From: Prevotella sp. AGR2160
GTDB taxonomy: Bacteria; Bacteroidota; Bacteroidia; Bacteroidales; Bacteroidaceae
Assembly: GCF_000424185.1 (NCBI RefSeq)
Contig: NZ_AUJK01000002.1
Span: 124,001 to 188,000 of the forward strand
Reading direction: 5' to 3'
DNA length: 64,000 nt
The position numbers and the translations under genes were made by a program. Shown piece by piece: positions 31,128-40,428 of the stretch; within the stretch, counting starts at the first letter, position 1; each line of letters opens with the position of its first letter. The notes beneath the pieces were generated by a model. That model was given only the letters and a program-made list of their open reading frames with translations, did no database searches and was not told the DNA's origin.

Positions 31128-33563
31128 ATGAAAGTATTAAAATTTGGCGGAACATCTGTGGGTTCCGTAAAGAGTATTCTTAGTTTAAAGAAAATTGTAG
31201 AGAACGAGGCCAAGCACCAGTCTGTCGTCGTCGTTGTCAGTGCCCTCGGAGGCATCACCGACAAACTGCTCTCCACTTCCCAGCTTGCCCTCCACCATCA
31301 GGAAACATGGCGCACGGAATTCGACAAGATGGTCGACCGTCACCATAAGATGATTGACACGATCATCACCGATCCCACCAAGCGCGAGAATTTGTTTAAC
31401 ACCGTCGACACCCTCTTCGACCAGTTGAAGAGTATTTATTATGGTGTCTACCTCATCCACGATCTCAGTGAGAAGACGCAGAACACCATCGTCTCCTACG
31501 GAGAGCGCCTCTCGAGTAATATCGTGGCCACGCTGATCGGCGGTGCCAAGTGGTTCGACTCCCGCGACTTTATCAAGACGGAGCGCCGTGACCACCGCAA
31601 TGTCCTCGATGCTGAGCTGACCAACAAACTCGTCAAGGAGACCTTCGCCGATCTGCCGCGCGTGAGCCTCGTGCCCGGTTTTATCTCCCGCGACAGGGAA
31701 ACCGACGAGATCACGAATCTCGGACGTGGTGGCAGTGACTATACCGCCGCTATCATCGCCGCCGCCCTTGATGCCGAGATATTGGAGATCTGGACCGATG
31801 TCGACGGTTTCATGACCGCCGATCCGCGCGTGATCAAGACGGCGTACACGATCAACGAGCTGAGCTACGTGGAGGCTATGGAGCTCTGCAATTTCGGTGC
31901 GAAAGTCATCTATCCGCCGACCATTTACCCCGTCTGCATCAAGAATATCCCCATCCGGGTGAAGAACACCTTCAACCCCGAGAATCCCGGCACCATCATC
32001 AAGGCCAAGATTGATGATGACAAAAAGCCCATCAAGGGTATCTCCTCCATCAACGGTACCGCGCTGATCAATGTCACCGGTCTCTCCATGGTCGGTGTCA
32101 TCGGTGTCAACCGCCGTATCTTCACCGCCCTGGCCAACAACGGTATCTCCGTCTTCATGGTCTCCCAGGCCTCTTCGGAGAACTCCACCTCCATCGGTGT
32201 CCGTGAGGAAGACGCGGAGGAAGCTGCCGAAGTGCTGAACAACGAGTTCTCCGCCGAGATCGAGAATGGCGCCATGTTCCCCATGAAGATCGAGCATGGA
32301 CTGGCCACCATCGCCATCGTCGGTGAGAACATGAAGCACACCGCCGGTATCGCCGGAAAGCTCTTCGGCACCCTTGGCCGTAGTGGTATCAGCGTCATCG
32401 CCTGTGCGCAGGGCGCCAGTGAGACGAATATATCCTTCGTCGTCAAGAGCGAGTCGCTGCGAAAGAGCCTCAACGTACTCCACGACTCCTTCTTCCTCTC
32501 CGAATATAAGGTGCTCAACCTCTTTATCTGCGGTGTGGGAACGGTCGGTGGCAAACTCATCGAACAGATCCACAAACAGTATGAAGAGCTGAAGGAGCGC
32601 AGCCACCTCAAACTCAATGTCGTCGGTATCGCTTCCTCGCACAACGCCATCTTCAACCGTGATGGCCTTGATCTCGAAAACTACCGCAAGACACTTCGCG
32701 CTTCCGAGCCCAGTGATCCGCAGAAGCTCCGCGACCATATCATTCAGATGAATATCTTCAACAGTGTCTTCGTCGACTGTACGGCGAGCAAGGACATCGC
32801 AGACCTTTACCAGACACTGCTTGAACATAACATCAGTATCGTCGCTGCCAACAAGATCGCGGCATCAGGCGATTACGACAATTACCGCCGACTGAAGCGT
32901 ACGGCCCTCTCCCATGGCGTCAAGTTCCGCTTTGAGACCAATGTCGGTGCCGGACTGCCCGTTATCGGTACCATCAACGATCTTCGCAACTCCGGAGACA
33001 AGATCCTGAAGATTGAGGCCGTCCTCAGTGGTACGCTGAACTATATCTTCAATGCTCTCTCCAAGGACACGCCGTTCTCACAAGCCGTCAAGCAGGCCAA
33101 GGAGCTCGGCTACAGTGAGCCGGATCCGCGTATCGACCTCAGCGGCACCGATGTCATCCGCAAGATCGTCATCCTCTCCCGTGAGGCGGGCTATCATGTC
33201 GACCAAGAAGATGTGGAGAAGCATCTCTTCGTGCCCGACGAGTATTTCCAGGGCAGCGTAGATGAATTCTGGAAGAAGCTCCCAGCCCTTGACGCCTCCT
33301 TTGAGGAGAAGCGTGAGGAACTGGAGAAAGAAGGTAAGCGCTGGCGCTTCATCGCCACGATGGATCATGGCAAGACCTCCGTATCTCTGAAAGCTGTTGA
33401 TCCGGAGAGTCCCTTCTACAATCTTGAAGGAAGCAACAACATTGTCACCCTCACCACGGAGCGCTACCGCGAATACCCGATGCTCATCCAGGGCTACGGA
33501 GCCGGTGCCAGCGTCACCGCCGCCGGTGTCTTCGCAAACGTCATGAGTATCGCCAATATTTAA
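31128..33563 (+). CDS. thrA: Bifunctional aspartate kinase / homoserine dehydrogenase
   Basis: An 811-residue fused enzyme for the first and third steps from aspartate to threonine. The kinase domain occupies about 1-300 (MKVLKFGGTSVGSVKSILSL; TNLGRGGSDYTAAIIAAAL near residue 195), two ACT regulatory domains follow (about 310-460, with VNRRIFTALANNGISVFMVS), and the dehydrogenase covers about 465-811 (NADP loop FICGVGTVGGKL; VAANKIAASGDY; IEAVLSGTLNYIFN; catalytic Lys/Asp region GYSEPDPRIDLSGTDVIRK). The ACT domains imply threonine feedback. First gene of thrA - apgM-like - thrC. Confidence 0.97.
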   Translation: MKVLKFGGTSVGSVKSILSLKKIVENEAKHQSVVVVVSALGGITDKLLSTSQLALHHQETWRTEFDKMVDRHHKMIDTIITDPTKRENLFNTVDTLFDQLKSIYYGVYLIHDLSEKTQNTIVSYGERLSSNIVATLIGGAKWFDSRDFIKTERRDHRNVLDAELTNKLVKETFADLPRVSLVPGFISRDRETDEITNLGRGGSDYTAAIIAAALDAEILEIWTDVDGFMTADPRVIKTAYTINELSYVEAMELCNFGAKVIYPPTIYPVCIKNIPIRVKNTFNPENPGTIIKAKIDDDKKPIKGISSINGTALINVTGLSMVGVIGVNRRIFTALANNGISVFMVSQASSENSTSIGVREEDAEEAAEVLNNEFSAEIENGAMFPMKIEHGLATIAIVGENMKHTAGIAGKLFGTLGRSGISVIACAQGASETNISFVVKSESLRKSLNVLHDSFFLSEYKVLNLFICGVGTVGGKLIEQIHKQYEELKERSHLKLNVVGIASSHNAIFNRDGLDLENYRKTLRASEPSDPQKLRDHIIQMNIFNSVFVDCTASKDIADLYQTLLEHNISIVAANKIAASGDYDNYRRLKRTALSHGVKFRFETNVGAGLPVIGTINDLRNSGDKILKIEAVLSGTLNYIFNALSKDTPFSQAVKQAKELGYSEPDPRIDLSGTDVIRKIVILSREAGYHVDQEDVEKHLFVPDEYFQGSVDEFWKKLPALDASFEEKREELEKEGKRWRFIATMDHGKTSVSLKAVDPESPFYNLEGSNNIVTLTTERYREYPMLIQGYGAGASVTAAGVFANVMSIANI

Positions 33564-33618
33564 AATAGTCTACAGACAGGAATCCATTTCCCGTCTGCCA
33601 CAAACACAGTAAGAAAAA

Positions 33619-34866
33619 ATGAAGCATATCATTATACTTGGTGACGGCATGGCTGACCACGCCGTCGAACGCCTCGGAGGCAAGACCCTCCTGCAGGCTG
33701 CCCATACTCCCTATATGGATCTTCTGGCCCGCGAAGGCAAGACAGGCCGTCTCGTCACCGTCCCCGACGGGTTCCATCCCGGCTCTGAAGTAGCCAACAC
33801 CGCTATCATGGGCTACGACCTTAACAAAGTCTATGAGGGCCGTGGTCCTCTGGAGGCTGCGTCTATCGGTTATGAGATGGCACCGGAGGATATGGCGATC
33901 CGCTGCAACATCATCACGCTGCAGGACGGCAAGATCCTCACGCATAACGGTGGCAACCTCTCCACGGAGGATGGCGATGTCCTCATCAAATATCTTGATG
34001 AGCATCTCGGCAACGAGAACGTCAAGTTCATTACGGGTATCCAGTATCGCCATCTTCTCGTCATCAAGAATGCCAGCAAGCATGTGGTCTGTGCCCCGCC
34101 CCACGATCATCCCGGAGAGCCGTGGCGTGACCTTCTCGTTAAGCCTGAGGAAGGTAATTTCAGCAATGATCCCGCTGAGAAAGGCCGTATGACGCCGCAA
34201 GAGACGGCTGATCTCCTCAACGATCTCATTGTCAAGTCACAACAGCTCCTCGCCGAACATCCTTACAACCAGGCGAAAGTCGCCAAGGGTGAGCGCCCGG
34301 CCAACTCCATCTGGCCTTGGAGCGGCGGCTATCGTCCGAGCATGCAGACGCTCATGCAACTCTACCCGCAGGTGAAGACGGGCTCCGTCATCTCTGCCGT
34401 CGATCTGATCCGTGGCATCGGTCATTATGCCGGCCTCGACATCATTAAAGTCCCCGGCGCTACTGGCCTCGCCAATACGAACTACGAGGGCAAGACGCAG
34501 GCCGCCATCGACGCCCTCCGTCATCAGGACTTCGTTTACCTCCATCTTGAGGCTACCGATGAGGCCGGCCATGATGGTGATTTGGAGTTGAAGATGAAAG
34601 CGATCGAATATCTCGATCACCGTGTCGTGGAGCCTATCTATAAAGAGGTGAGCACATGGGACGAGCCCGTAGCCATCGCTGTTCTCCCCGACCACCCCAC
34701 GCCCGTGGAGATCCGCACGCATGTCAAAGAGCCCGTGCCCTTCCTCTTCTGGTATAAAGGCATTAAGCCCGACAGCGTACAGACTTACGATGAAGTGAGC
34801 TGTGTCAGCGGTGAGTATGGCATGCTCCGTTTACAAGAATTTATGGATTCATTCATGGCATTATGA
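33619..34866 (+). CDS. ApgM-type phosphoglycerate mutase homolog, probable homoserine kinase substitute
   Basis: A 415-residue alkaline-phosphatase-superfamily protein of the archaeal-type, cofactor-independent phosphoglycerate mutase family. LGDGMADHAVERLGGKTLLQ at the N-terminus carries the metal-binding Asp; GSEVANTAIMGYDL near residue 56 carries the catalytic Ser or Thr region; VYLHLEATDEAGHDGDLELK near residue 308 and VAVLPDHPTPVEIRTH-like metal sites follow. It sits between thrA and thrC, exactly where homoserine kinase (thrB) is needed, and no GHMP-type ThrB is visible. Members in this context are known or predicted functional analogues of homoserine kinase; I infer that role here. It overlaps thrC by 4 bases (ATGA). 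Classic glycolytic activity is the alternative. Confidence 0.82.
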   Translation: MKHIIILGDGMADHAVERLGGKTLLQAAHTPYMDLLAREGKTGRLVTVPDGFHPGSEVANTAIMGYDLNKVYEGRGPLEAASIGYEMAPEDMAIRCNIITLQDGKILTHNGGNLSTEDGDVLIKYLDEHLGNENVKFITGIQYRHLLVIKNASKHVVCAPPHDHPGEPWRDLLVKPEEGNFSNDPAEKGRMTPQETADLLNDLIVKSQQLLAEHPYNQAKVAKGERPANSIWPWSGGYRPSMQTLMQLYPQVKTGSVISAVDLIRGIGHYAGLDIIKVPGATGLANTNYEGKTQAAIDALRHQDFVYLHLEATDEAGHDGDLELKMKAIEYLDHRVVEPIYKEVSTWDEPVAIAVLPDHPTPVEIRTHVKEPVPFLFWYKGIKPDSVQTYDEVSCVSGEYGMLRLQEFMDSFMAL

Positions 34867-36164
34867 AATATTACAGTACCAATAAGAAAGCCCCGCTGGC
34901 TACCCTCCACGAGGCAGTAGTGAAAGGTCTCGCCCCCGACCGCGGCCTTTACATACCGGAAGTGATCAAGCCGCTTCCGCAGTCGTTCTTCGAGCATATC
35001 GAGGACATGAGTTTTCAGGAGATCGCCTTTGAGGTCGCCAAGAGTTTCTTCGGTGAGGATGTCGAGGAGAACGCGCTGAAGAAGATCGTCTATGACACGC
35101 TCTCCTTCGATGTGCCCGCCGTGAAGGTCGAGGATAACATCTATGCCCTCGAGCTCTTCCACGGTCCCACACTGGCCTTTAAGGATGTCGGAGCCCGCTT
35201 CATGGCCCGTCTGCTTCAGTATTTCGTGCGCCAGGAAGGCAAGGAGGAAGTCAATGTCCTCGTCGCCACGAGTGGTGATACGGGCTCTGCCGTTGCCAAC
35301 GGCTTCCTCGGTGTCGATGGCATCCATGTCTATGTCCTTTATCCGAAAGGAAAAGTCAGCAAGATCCAGGAGAGCCAGTTCACGACCCTCGGCCAGAATA
35401 TCACGGCGCTGGAGGTTGACGGTGTCTTCGACGACTGCCAGGCTCTCGTGAAGAGCGCGTTTATGGACAAGGACCTCAACGCCCACATGAAACTGACATC
35501 AGCCAACAGCATCAATGTCGCCCGCTTCCTTCCCCAGGCTTTCTATTATTTCTATGCCTACGCGCAGATGAAGAAGAAAGGCCTGGCCGACAATCTTGTG
35601 GTTTGCGTACCGAGTGGTAACTTCGGAAATATCTGTGCCGGACTCTTCGGTTGGAAGGCCGGCCTGCCCATCAAGCGCTTCATTGCCGCCAACAATGCCA
35701 ACGATATCTTCTACAACTATCTGAAGACGGGTGAATATCATCCGCAGCCGAGCAAGCAGACGCTCGCCAACGCCATGGATGTTGGTGATCCGAGCAACTT
35801 CGCCCGAATCTACGATCTCTTCGGCGGTAGCCACAAGGCCATCACGGACCTCATCAGCGGCGCAACTTACAGCGACGACAATATCCGCACGACACTGCGC
35901 GACTGTTATGAGCGTACGGGCTACGTGCTTGATCCTCACGGCGCCTGCGGCTATCAGGCCTTGAAAGACGGTCTGCAGCCGGGCGAGACTGGTGTATTCC
36001 TGGAGACGGCTCATCCTGCGAAGTTCAAGGAGAAAGTCGACGCTATCCTCGGCACCGACATCGCCATCCCCGAGCGCCTTGCCGCCTTCATGCGCGGCCA
36101 AAAGCAGATGACGGAAATGCCGAATGACTTCCAGGCCTTCAAACAGTTCCTCATGAAGCAGTAA
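34863..36164 (+). CDS. thrC: Threonine synthase
   Basis: A 433-residue PLP enzyme that converts O-phosphohomoserine to threonine. The N-terminal YYSTNKKAPLATLHEAVVKG is typical of the E. coli-type (long) family. The PLP lysine is in FHGPTLAFKDVGARF near residue 107, VLVATSGDTGSAVANG near residue 132 is the phosphate-binding loop, and CVPSGNFGNICAG near residue 250 is conserved. Translation is coupled to the upstream gene by a 4-base overlap. Two family A repeats follow the stop. Confidence 0.96.
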   Translation: MKYYSTNKKAPLATLHEAVVKGLAPDRGLYIPEVIKPLPQSFFEHIEDMSFQEIAFEVAKSFFGEDVEENALKKIVYDTLSFDVPAVKVEDNIYALELFHGPTLAFKDVGARFMARLLQYFVRQEGKEEVNVLVATSGDTGSAVANGFLGVDGIHVYVLYPKGKVSKIQESQFTTLGQNITALEVDGVFDDCQALVKSAFMDKDLNAHMKLTSANSINVARFLPQAFYYFYAYAQMKKKGLADNLVVCVPSGNFGNICAGLFGWKAGLPIKRFIAANNANDIFYNYLKTGEYHPQPSKQTLANAMDVGDPSNFARIYDLFGGSHKAITDLISGATYSDDNIRTTLRDCYERTGYVLDPHGACGYQALKDGLQPGETGVFLETAHPAKFKEKVDAILGTDIAIPERLAAFMRGQKQMTEMPNDFQAFKQFLMKQ

Positions 36165-36169
36165 GTTCG

Positions 36170-36264
36170 TTGGGACATGATTCATCATGATCCGCAACGT
36201 AGGGACATGATTCATCATGATCCGACAAAGATTCTATAAATCGGGCGGCCCTTGTGGCCGTCCG
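36170..36264. repeat. Two family A repeats and a module B hairpin
   Basis: Copies near 36170-36195 and 36199-36224 (each GGGACATGATTCATCATGAT), then CGGGCGGCC / GGCCGTCCG (36242-36264). This is the complete A-A-B arrangement after the threonine operon. Confidence 0.8.
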
Positions 36265-36309
36265 ATTATTTTTTATATTCCTCTGACGCCTAAGACAAAC
36301 AAAAGCTAT

Positions 36310-36335
36310 CAGTGTATGACACTGACTGTTTTTTG
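36310..36335 (+). terminator. Likely terminator of the threonine operon
   Basis: CAGTGT (36310-36315), ATG, ACACTG (36319-36324), then ACTGTTTTTTG. The short stem with a T run fits an intrinsic terminator about 150 bases after thrC. Confidence 0.5.
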
Positions 36336-36865
36336 ACCGTCTTTTTCGTCGCATTTTCTTCAACCTAAAATTCAATTCTAGGTGAAAAAAGGCCCAAAAA
36401 TCAGTCCAAGAGGTCGTAAACAACGTGCAGAATTTCGTAAACATCGTGCAGAATTTCGTAAACAACGTGTTTAGAAAATTTTCTACGTTGTTTACGACTC
36501 GTAAATACCATCATTAGCTCGGTAAAATACATTGAAAAATTGCATTTTTATGTGTTTTTGAACCAAATATGCAAGGATTATACGCATAAATATGTAAAAT
36601 AAAGAGAAGATATTTATCCTAAATATATTATCTCCTTAATAATCAATCAAATACGAAAATCACTCAAAATTCGCGAATTTGCCACCATTTATCCGATTGC
36701 TGATTTCCACGCCCAAAATAAACCTTTGTCTGCAAGCAAAAAAGTGTCAGTCAATCCGGTGACTGACGGAAAAGAAATGCAATAAGAGAAAGAGGAAAAG
36801 CAAAGAAACATTTCGGAATACGAAATTTTTACCAACTAAAATTTTGTTATTCAAAATTTTAATTG
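36336..36865. other. Gene-free, AT-rich interval with direct and inverted repeats
   Basis: No credible gene. It contains three 21-base direct repeats (36414-36476), an inverted stretch TTTACGACTCGTAAA at about 36490-36504, and GTCAGTCA / TGACTGAC around ATCCGG at 36746-36767. Low GC and no host-like codon pattern suggest an acquired or decaying segment in front of the HigBA module. Confidence 0.6.
36414..36505. repeat. Three 21-base direct repeats plus an inverted copy
   Basis: Units TCGTAAACAACGTGCAGAAT (36414), TCGTAAACATCGTGCAGAAT (36435) and TCGTAAACAACGTG (36456) are spaced exactly 21 bases apart. An inverted copy, CTACGTTGTTTACGACTCGT, follows at 36483-36502. A related segment occurs at 59945-60060. 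Confidence 0.75.
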
Positions 36866-36873
36866 TATTTTTG
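36866..36873 (+). promoter_or_regulatory. -7 element of the HigBA module
   Basis: TATTTTTG at 36866-36873, only 4 bases before ATG 36878, so the toxin mRNA would be nearly leaderless. AAAATTTT occurs twice just upstream (36839 and 36854) and could be an operator. Confidence 0.5.
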
Positions 36874-36877
36874 CCTC

Positions 36878-37180
36878 ATGAGAATAATATCACATAAAAA
36901 ATTAAAACTGTTTTATGAACAGCCAAAATATGCTGAAGCTCGCCTCCCTTTAGAGCGATGGTATTATATAGCCTCTCAAAGAGAATGGCATAACCTTGCT
37001 GATATCCTTCAAGATTTCGGAGATACAGACATGGTTGGTAATCAACATTATGTATTCAACATACATGGAAACAAGTTTAGGCTCGTCGTTGTGATCCAGT
37101 TTACTATTCAGAGAATATATATTCGTTTTGTGGGAACACATGCCGAATATGACAAGATAAAAGACATAACAAAAATTTGA
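36878..37180 (+). CDS. higB: HigB-family toxin
   Basis: A 100-residue RelE-fold mRNA interferase. The start MRIISHKKLKLFYEQ at 36878 is chosen over an earlier ATG at 36863 because that one lies before the -7 box. The WYYIASQREWHNLADILQDF stretch near residue 27, the VFNIHGNKFRLVVVI strand and the YIRFVGTHAEYDKI tail match the HigB toxin family, with His and Tyr near the C-terminus in the catalytic region. Toxin-first order is the hallmark of hig modules. Codon use is AT-rich compared with neighbours, suggesting recent transfer. Confidence 0.88.
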   Translation: MRIISHKKLKLFYEQPKYAEARLPLERWYYIASQREWHNLADILQDFGDTDMVGNQHYVFNIHGNKFRLVVVIQFTIQRIYIRFVGTHAEYDKIKDITKI

Positions 37181-37190
37181 ACGAAACGAT

Positions 37191-37553
37191 ATGGAAAAAA
37201 TAACTCAAGCACAGTATGAATGGGCGGAAAAGAGAATAGAGGAACTTCTTCCGCTTGTGAATGATCATACGCCAACATCAGATCCTAATAGTATTGAGTT
37301 GACGATTATGAGCGATCTTGTAGAGGAATACGAGAAAGAGCATTATCCCATTGACAAGCCCACTCCGGCAGAACTAATCAGCATGGGCCTTGCAGACAAA
37401 AAAATGACCCAGAAACAACTCTCTGAAGAAATTGGAGTGAGTCCTAGTCGGGTGAATGCTTTTGTCAGTGGAAAGAGTGAACCGGGTCTTTCCTTAGCAG
37501 GAAGGATTTGTAAAATTCTTGGCATACTGCCAGAAGCTATGCTCAGCTATTAA
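37191..37553 (+). CDS. higA: HigA-family antitoxin (XRE helix-turn-helix)
   Basis: A 120-residue antitoxin with an N-terminal toxin-binding helical region (1-60) and a helix-turn-helix at about 72-100 (MTQKQLSEEIGVSPSRVNAF then VSGKSEPGLS). It starts 10 bases after higB. Length and domain order match HigA of the long type. Expected to repress the operon by binding near the -7 box at 36866. Confidence 0.88.
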   Translation: MEKITQAQYEWAEKRIEELLPLVNDHTPTSDPNSIELTIMSDLVEEYEKEHYPIDKPTPAELISMGLADKKMTQKQLSEEIGVSPSRVNAFVSGKSEPGLSLAGRICKILGILPEAMLSY

Positions 37554-37569
37554 AATAACCTGGCAGTGT

Positions 37570-38910
37570 TTAATGCTTTCCAAACACCTTCCCCACTCGT
37601 CTCCGGAAGTTCCAGCAATAGAGCAACCCGGCAGTGGTGAGCCCAAAGGGAAACGACCACCACACACCGATCAGCCCGGCATGAAGGACAATGGCAAAGA
37701 TGTAACTCAATGGCAGACCGATGACGAAGAAGGCGAAGAAGGCCGAGAATACCAGCGGCTTCACGTAGGAGATGCCTCGCAGACTGTTGCCGAAAACGAT
37801 CTGCATGCCGTCGCCGAACTGATAAACCATAAACGGGATGACTGTCAGCGCCACTAAGTCCTGCACCTGCCGGTTATCCGTAAACAGAGCGCCAAGCTCA
37901 TGCCGGAAGAGGAAGATCGGAATGGAGACCACAACGGCCAGGAACAATACGAGCTGAATAGCCGCATAGGCGTTTCCCTTCACGGCTCTTTCATCCTGGC
38001 GGCCGTAGGCATTACTGATCCTTACGGCAGCGGCGGCGCCAATACCGTAGTAGATCATGAAACCAAGCTGGCTGATGGTCAGCATGACCTGATGGGCGGC
38101 GAGGGCCGTCGTGCCCACCCAACCGACGATGATACTCGTCAGTGAGAACGACGCCGTCTCCATACCCATCTGACAGGCTATCGGCCAGCCGAGCTTGTTC
38201 AGATGGAAAAAATCGACGCGGTTAATACAGCCGCTTCGAAATCCCTGAAAGAAAACCTTATATTTCGAACGCAGAAGAAAGACACCTGCCATCACGAATG
38301 CCATGACGATACGGGAGAAGAGCGTGCTCAACCCTGCGCCTGACAGCCCCAGTTCAGGCAGGCCGAAATGACCATAGATCAACACGTAGTTTCCACAAAT
38401 ATTCAGGATATTCCCGCCAATCAACACCCACATCGACAAGGCGGTATCCGTGATGCCGTCCGCCCACTGCTTAAAAACATTGAAAAGGCAAATGAAAGGC
38501 AGTGAGACCAAAAGAATGATAAAATAGGGTTTAATGAGTGGGATTAACTCCTTAGGCTGGTGAAGGTTATCGATAGAGAAATACACGCCCGTCATCACCC
38601 CGACAAGAATGATAGCCAGCAACAGATTGGCCACTATGCCATTCTTAACGACTTCCCCAATCCTGCCGTTCTTCTCCTCCCCGAAAAGCCTGCCGACAGT
38701 CGGCGTGATGGCATAGGAGAAGCCGAGTGCAAAGATGATGACGAGATTAAAAAGGTTATTCACGAAAGCTGCCGCTGCCAACTCCCGTGTGGTATGATGA
38801 CCGATCATCAGCGTGTCGGCAAAGGCCAACACAATTGTTCCCAACTGTCCGATGACAATTGGGAATCCCAGACGCATCAACGACTTATAATAAGATGTAT
38901 AAAGGCGCAT
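37570..38910 (-). CDS. MATE-family efflux transporter
   Basis: A 446-residue MATE exporter with about twelve membrane segments. MRLGFPIVIGQLGTIVLAFA near residue 12 and GWPIACQMGMETASFSLTSI near residue 234 are the start motifs of the two halves. It is of the NorM-like group and probably drives drug or cation export with Na+ or H+. Last gene of a long minus-strand run; the M23 gene lies 38 bases upstream and may share a transcript. Confidence 0.88.
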   Translation of the reverse strand: MRLYTSYYKSLMRLGFPIVIGQLGTIVLAFADTLMIGHHTTRELAAAAFVNNLFNLVIIFALGFSYAITPTVGRLFGEEKNGRIGEVVKNGIVANLLLAIILVGVMTGVYFSIDNLHQPKELIPLIKPYFIILLVSLPFICLFNVFKQWADGITDTALSMWVLIGGNILNICGNYVLIYGHFGLPELGLSGAGLSTLFSRIVMAFVMAGVFLLRSKYKVFFQGFRSGCINRVDFFHLNKLGWPIACQMGMETASFSLTSIIVGWVGTTALAAHQVMLTISQLGFMIYYGIGAAAAVRISNAYGRQDERAVKGNAYAAIQLVLFLAVVVSIPIFLFRHELGALFTDNRQVQDLVALTVIPFMVYQFGDGMQIVFGNSLRGISYVKPLVFSAFFAFFVIGLPLSYIFAIVLHAGLIGVWWSFPFGLTTAGLLYCWNFRRRVGKVFGKH

Positions 38911-38948
38911 TCAAAAAATATACATTCGGATTGAAAAGATACTCCCGC

Positions 38949-39725
38949 CTATACGGAACGGGAATAAGGACGTTCCACCAACCGACCGGAGAGATAAAGG
39001 ACGGCGGGCTGCAACGTGTGGTGCTTATGATCAAAGATCATCGAAGGATCATAGCGCTGACCACGGAAGAAGAGTTCAAAATGCAGATGATCGCCCGTGG
39101 CATGCCCCGTCATTCCCGTCAGACCGATAACATCGCCGGCATGGACACGCTGACCGACATGCACAAGGAGCTTACTCTCATGGGCATACAACGTCTCAAA
39201 GCCATAGGCATGACGGATCGTGATACAGTTGCCGTAGCCACTGCGCACACCGGATGCAACCACGACACCATCGAAGGCAGCATGGATACTGTCGTGGTTG
39301 ATGTGGGTCTTGATATCCACGCCCGTATGGTGATAGAACGTACTGTCGTCCTTCTCGCGGAGCTTGTTGTAAGGGCTCGTGACATAGCTGCCTTCAAGTG
39401 GATAACACCAATGATCAATGGAGAGGTTACCAAGGACAATCTTGGAGACAGACGGTTTGGCATCCTCAGGATCAAGACTCGTAATCATACGGTCGAGACG
39501 ACGGCTGATGACAAGGGCCAAAGAATCCAGGACACTATCCGCATGTTCCGACACAGCCGTATCGACCACATCGGGCATATAAGATTTATTCTTCATCCAT
39601 CCCAAGGTGTTCACCTGCGGTTTCCATGTAGTGACACCGGCCATCGACGCCTGGCGATGGGCCGTAGGAACGGAAGCACTGATCAATAACAGAGCTGAGA
39701 TGATAACTAATAGACTTGATTTCAT
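38949..39725 (-). CDS. Secreted M23-family peptidase (LytM type)
   Basis: A 258-residue exported peptidoglycan endopeptidase. Start MKSSLLVIISALLLISASVP at 39725 forms a signal peptide; an earlier in-frame ATG lies 7 codons upstream but overlaps the -7 box. The zinc motif is complete: HTGVDIKTH (HxxxD) near residue 152, and GDHLHFEL (HxH) near residue 226, with YAHESKL between. TAACTTTG on the minus strand at 39735-39742 is its promoter. It probably cleaves peptide cross-links in cell-wall remodelling. Confidence 0.9.
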   Translation of the reverse strand: MKSSLLVIISALLLISASVPTAHRQASMAGVTTWKPQVNTLGWMKNKSYMPDVVDTAVSEHADSVLDSLALVISRRLDRMITSLDPEDAKPSVSKIVLGNLSIDHWCYPLEGSYVTSPYNKLREKDDSTFYHHTGVDIKTHINHDSIHAAFDGVVVASGVRSGYGNCITIRHAYGFETLYAHESKLLVHVGQRVHAGDVIGLTGMTGHATGDHLHFELFFRGQRYDPSMIFDHKHHTLQPAVLYLSGRLVERPYSRSV

Positions 39726-39734
39726 TTCAAATTG

Positions 39735-39742
39735 CAAAGTTA
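39735..39742 (-). promoter_or_regulatory. -7 element of the M23 gene
   Basis: TAACTTTG on the minus strand, 10 bases before the chosen start; fixes the shorter N-terminus. Confidence 0.5.
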
Positions 39743-39792
39743 TCAATTTTTTATGAATGAACCATCAGTGTTTTACATAAAATACCTTAAAT

Positions 39793-40407
39793 TCATACTG
39801 ATTTTAAAATAAATTCAATGGAACGGTACAACTCCATGCCCAAAACCTCAATAAGGAAGAGTGGCGCGGCCTTCGCCATACCGTGTGTGACGGCAGCGAT
39901 ACAACTATAGACATCTGGCAGGCGACCGGAGAGGACACCGAATGTCAAGGCGCTGATGATGGTCTGCAGACAGAGAAAAGGGATCAAACTGCGGGAGAAA
40001 GCACTGGGGAACAGATCCCCCGTGACACTCAGCAGGAGGGCATGAGGAAGGGCCACGAGAAGAATCATAACGATTACTCCCGTGAGTGCCGTGATGAGCG
40101 CCCAGCGCAAGGCCAGACGGTCACTGTAGCTCAAAGGCCGCCGCAACCGCGTAATGCCACAGTCCGTGACCGCGCCATAAGCCATAGACCCGATCGTGAG
40201 CCAGAGCAGGAGCGGCGACAGCTGGAGCCGGACAAACTGACCGAAGAACCAGCGGATGCCCTCACTGCTCAACATCGAGTGCCACGACAACTCCGGCATC
40301 ATCGCTGTCACAAGCCATGAGGCGAGGACCGTGATGACCTGCAGTACAATCAGTACAACAACCGTATAGGTAATAACTTTCTTCATACGCTTCCAACGTA
40401 AGGACAT
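39793..40407 (-). CDS. Membrane protein resembling the N-terminal part of AbgT transporters
   Basis: A 204-residue protein with about five hydrophobic segments. The stretch SWHSMLSSEGIRWFFGQFV (about residues 40-58) and the following LSPLLLWLTIGSMAYG recall the first part of AbgT-family p-aminobenzoyl-glutamate transporters, which normally exceed 480 residues. It could therefore be a truncated or shortened relative. MKK at 40386 is an alternative start that would make a better membrane entry. The end of the 3' region is not in a repeat. It precedes the M23 gene on the same strand by 67 bases. Confidence 0.5.
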   Translation of the reverse strand: MSLRWKRMKKVITYTVVVLIVLQVITVLASWLVTAMMPELSWHSMLSSEGIRWFFGQFVRLQLSPLLLWLTIGSMAYGAVTDCGITRLRRPLSYSDRLALRWALITALTGVIVMILLVALPHALLLSVTGDLFPSAFSRSLIPFLCLQTIISALTFGVLSGRLPDVYSCIAAVTHGMAKAAPLFLIEVLGMELYRSIEFILKSV

Positions 40408-40424
40408 GATTCATCATGCTCCGC
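40397..40424. repeat. Dispersed repeat family A
   Basis: GTAAGGACATGATTCATCAT then GCTCCGC; one base differs from consensus in the left arm. Lies between the AbgT-like gene start and the response-regulator stop. Confidence 0.8.
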
Positions 40425-40428
40425 ACCA

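Noticed and set aside
36151..36465. Minus-strand frame with heptapeptide repeats (FTKFCTM, FTKFCTL)
   Set aside because: The apparent peptide repeat is the translation of the 21-base DNA repeat; the rest of the frame crosses the thr operon terminator and family A repeats.
36414..36476. CRISPR array
   Set aside because: Only three contiguous 21-base units without spacers, and no cas genes in the window.
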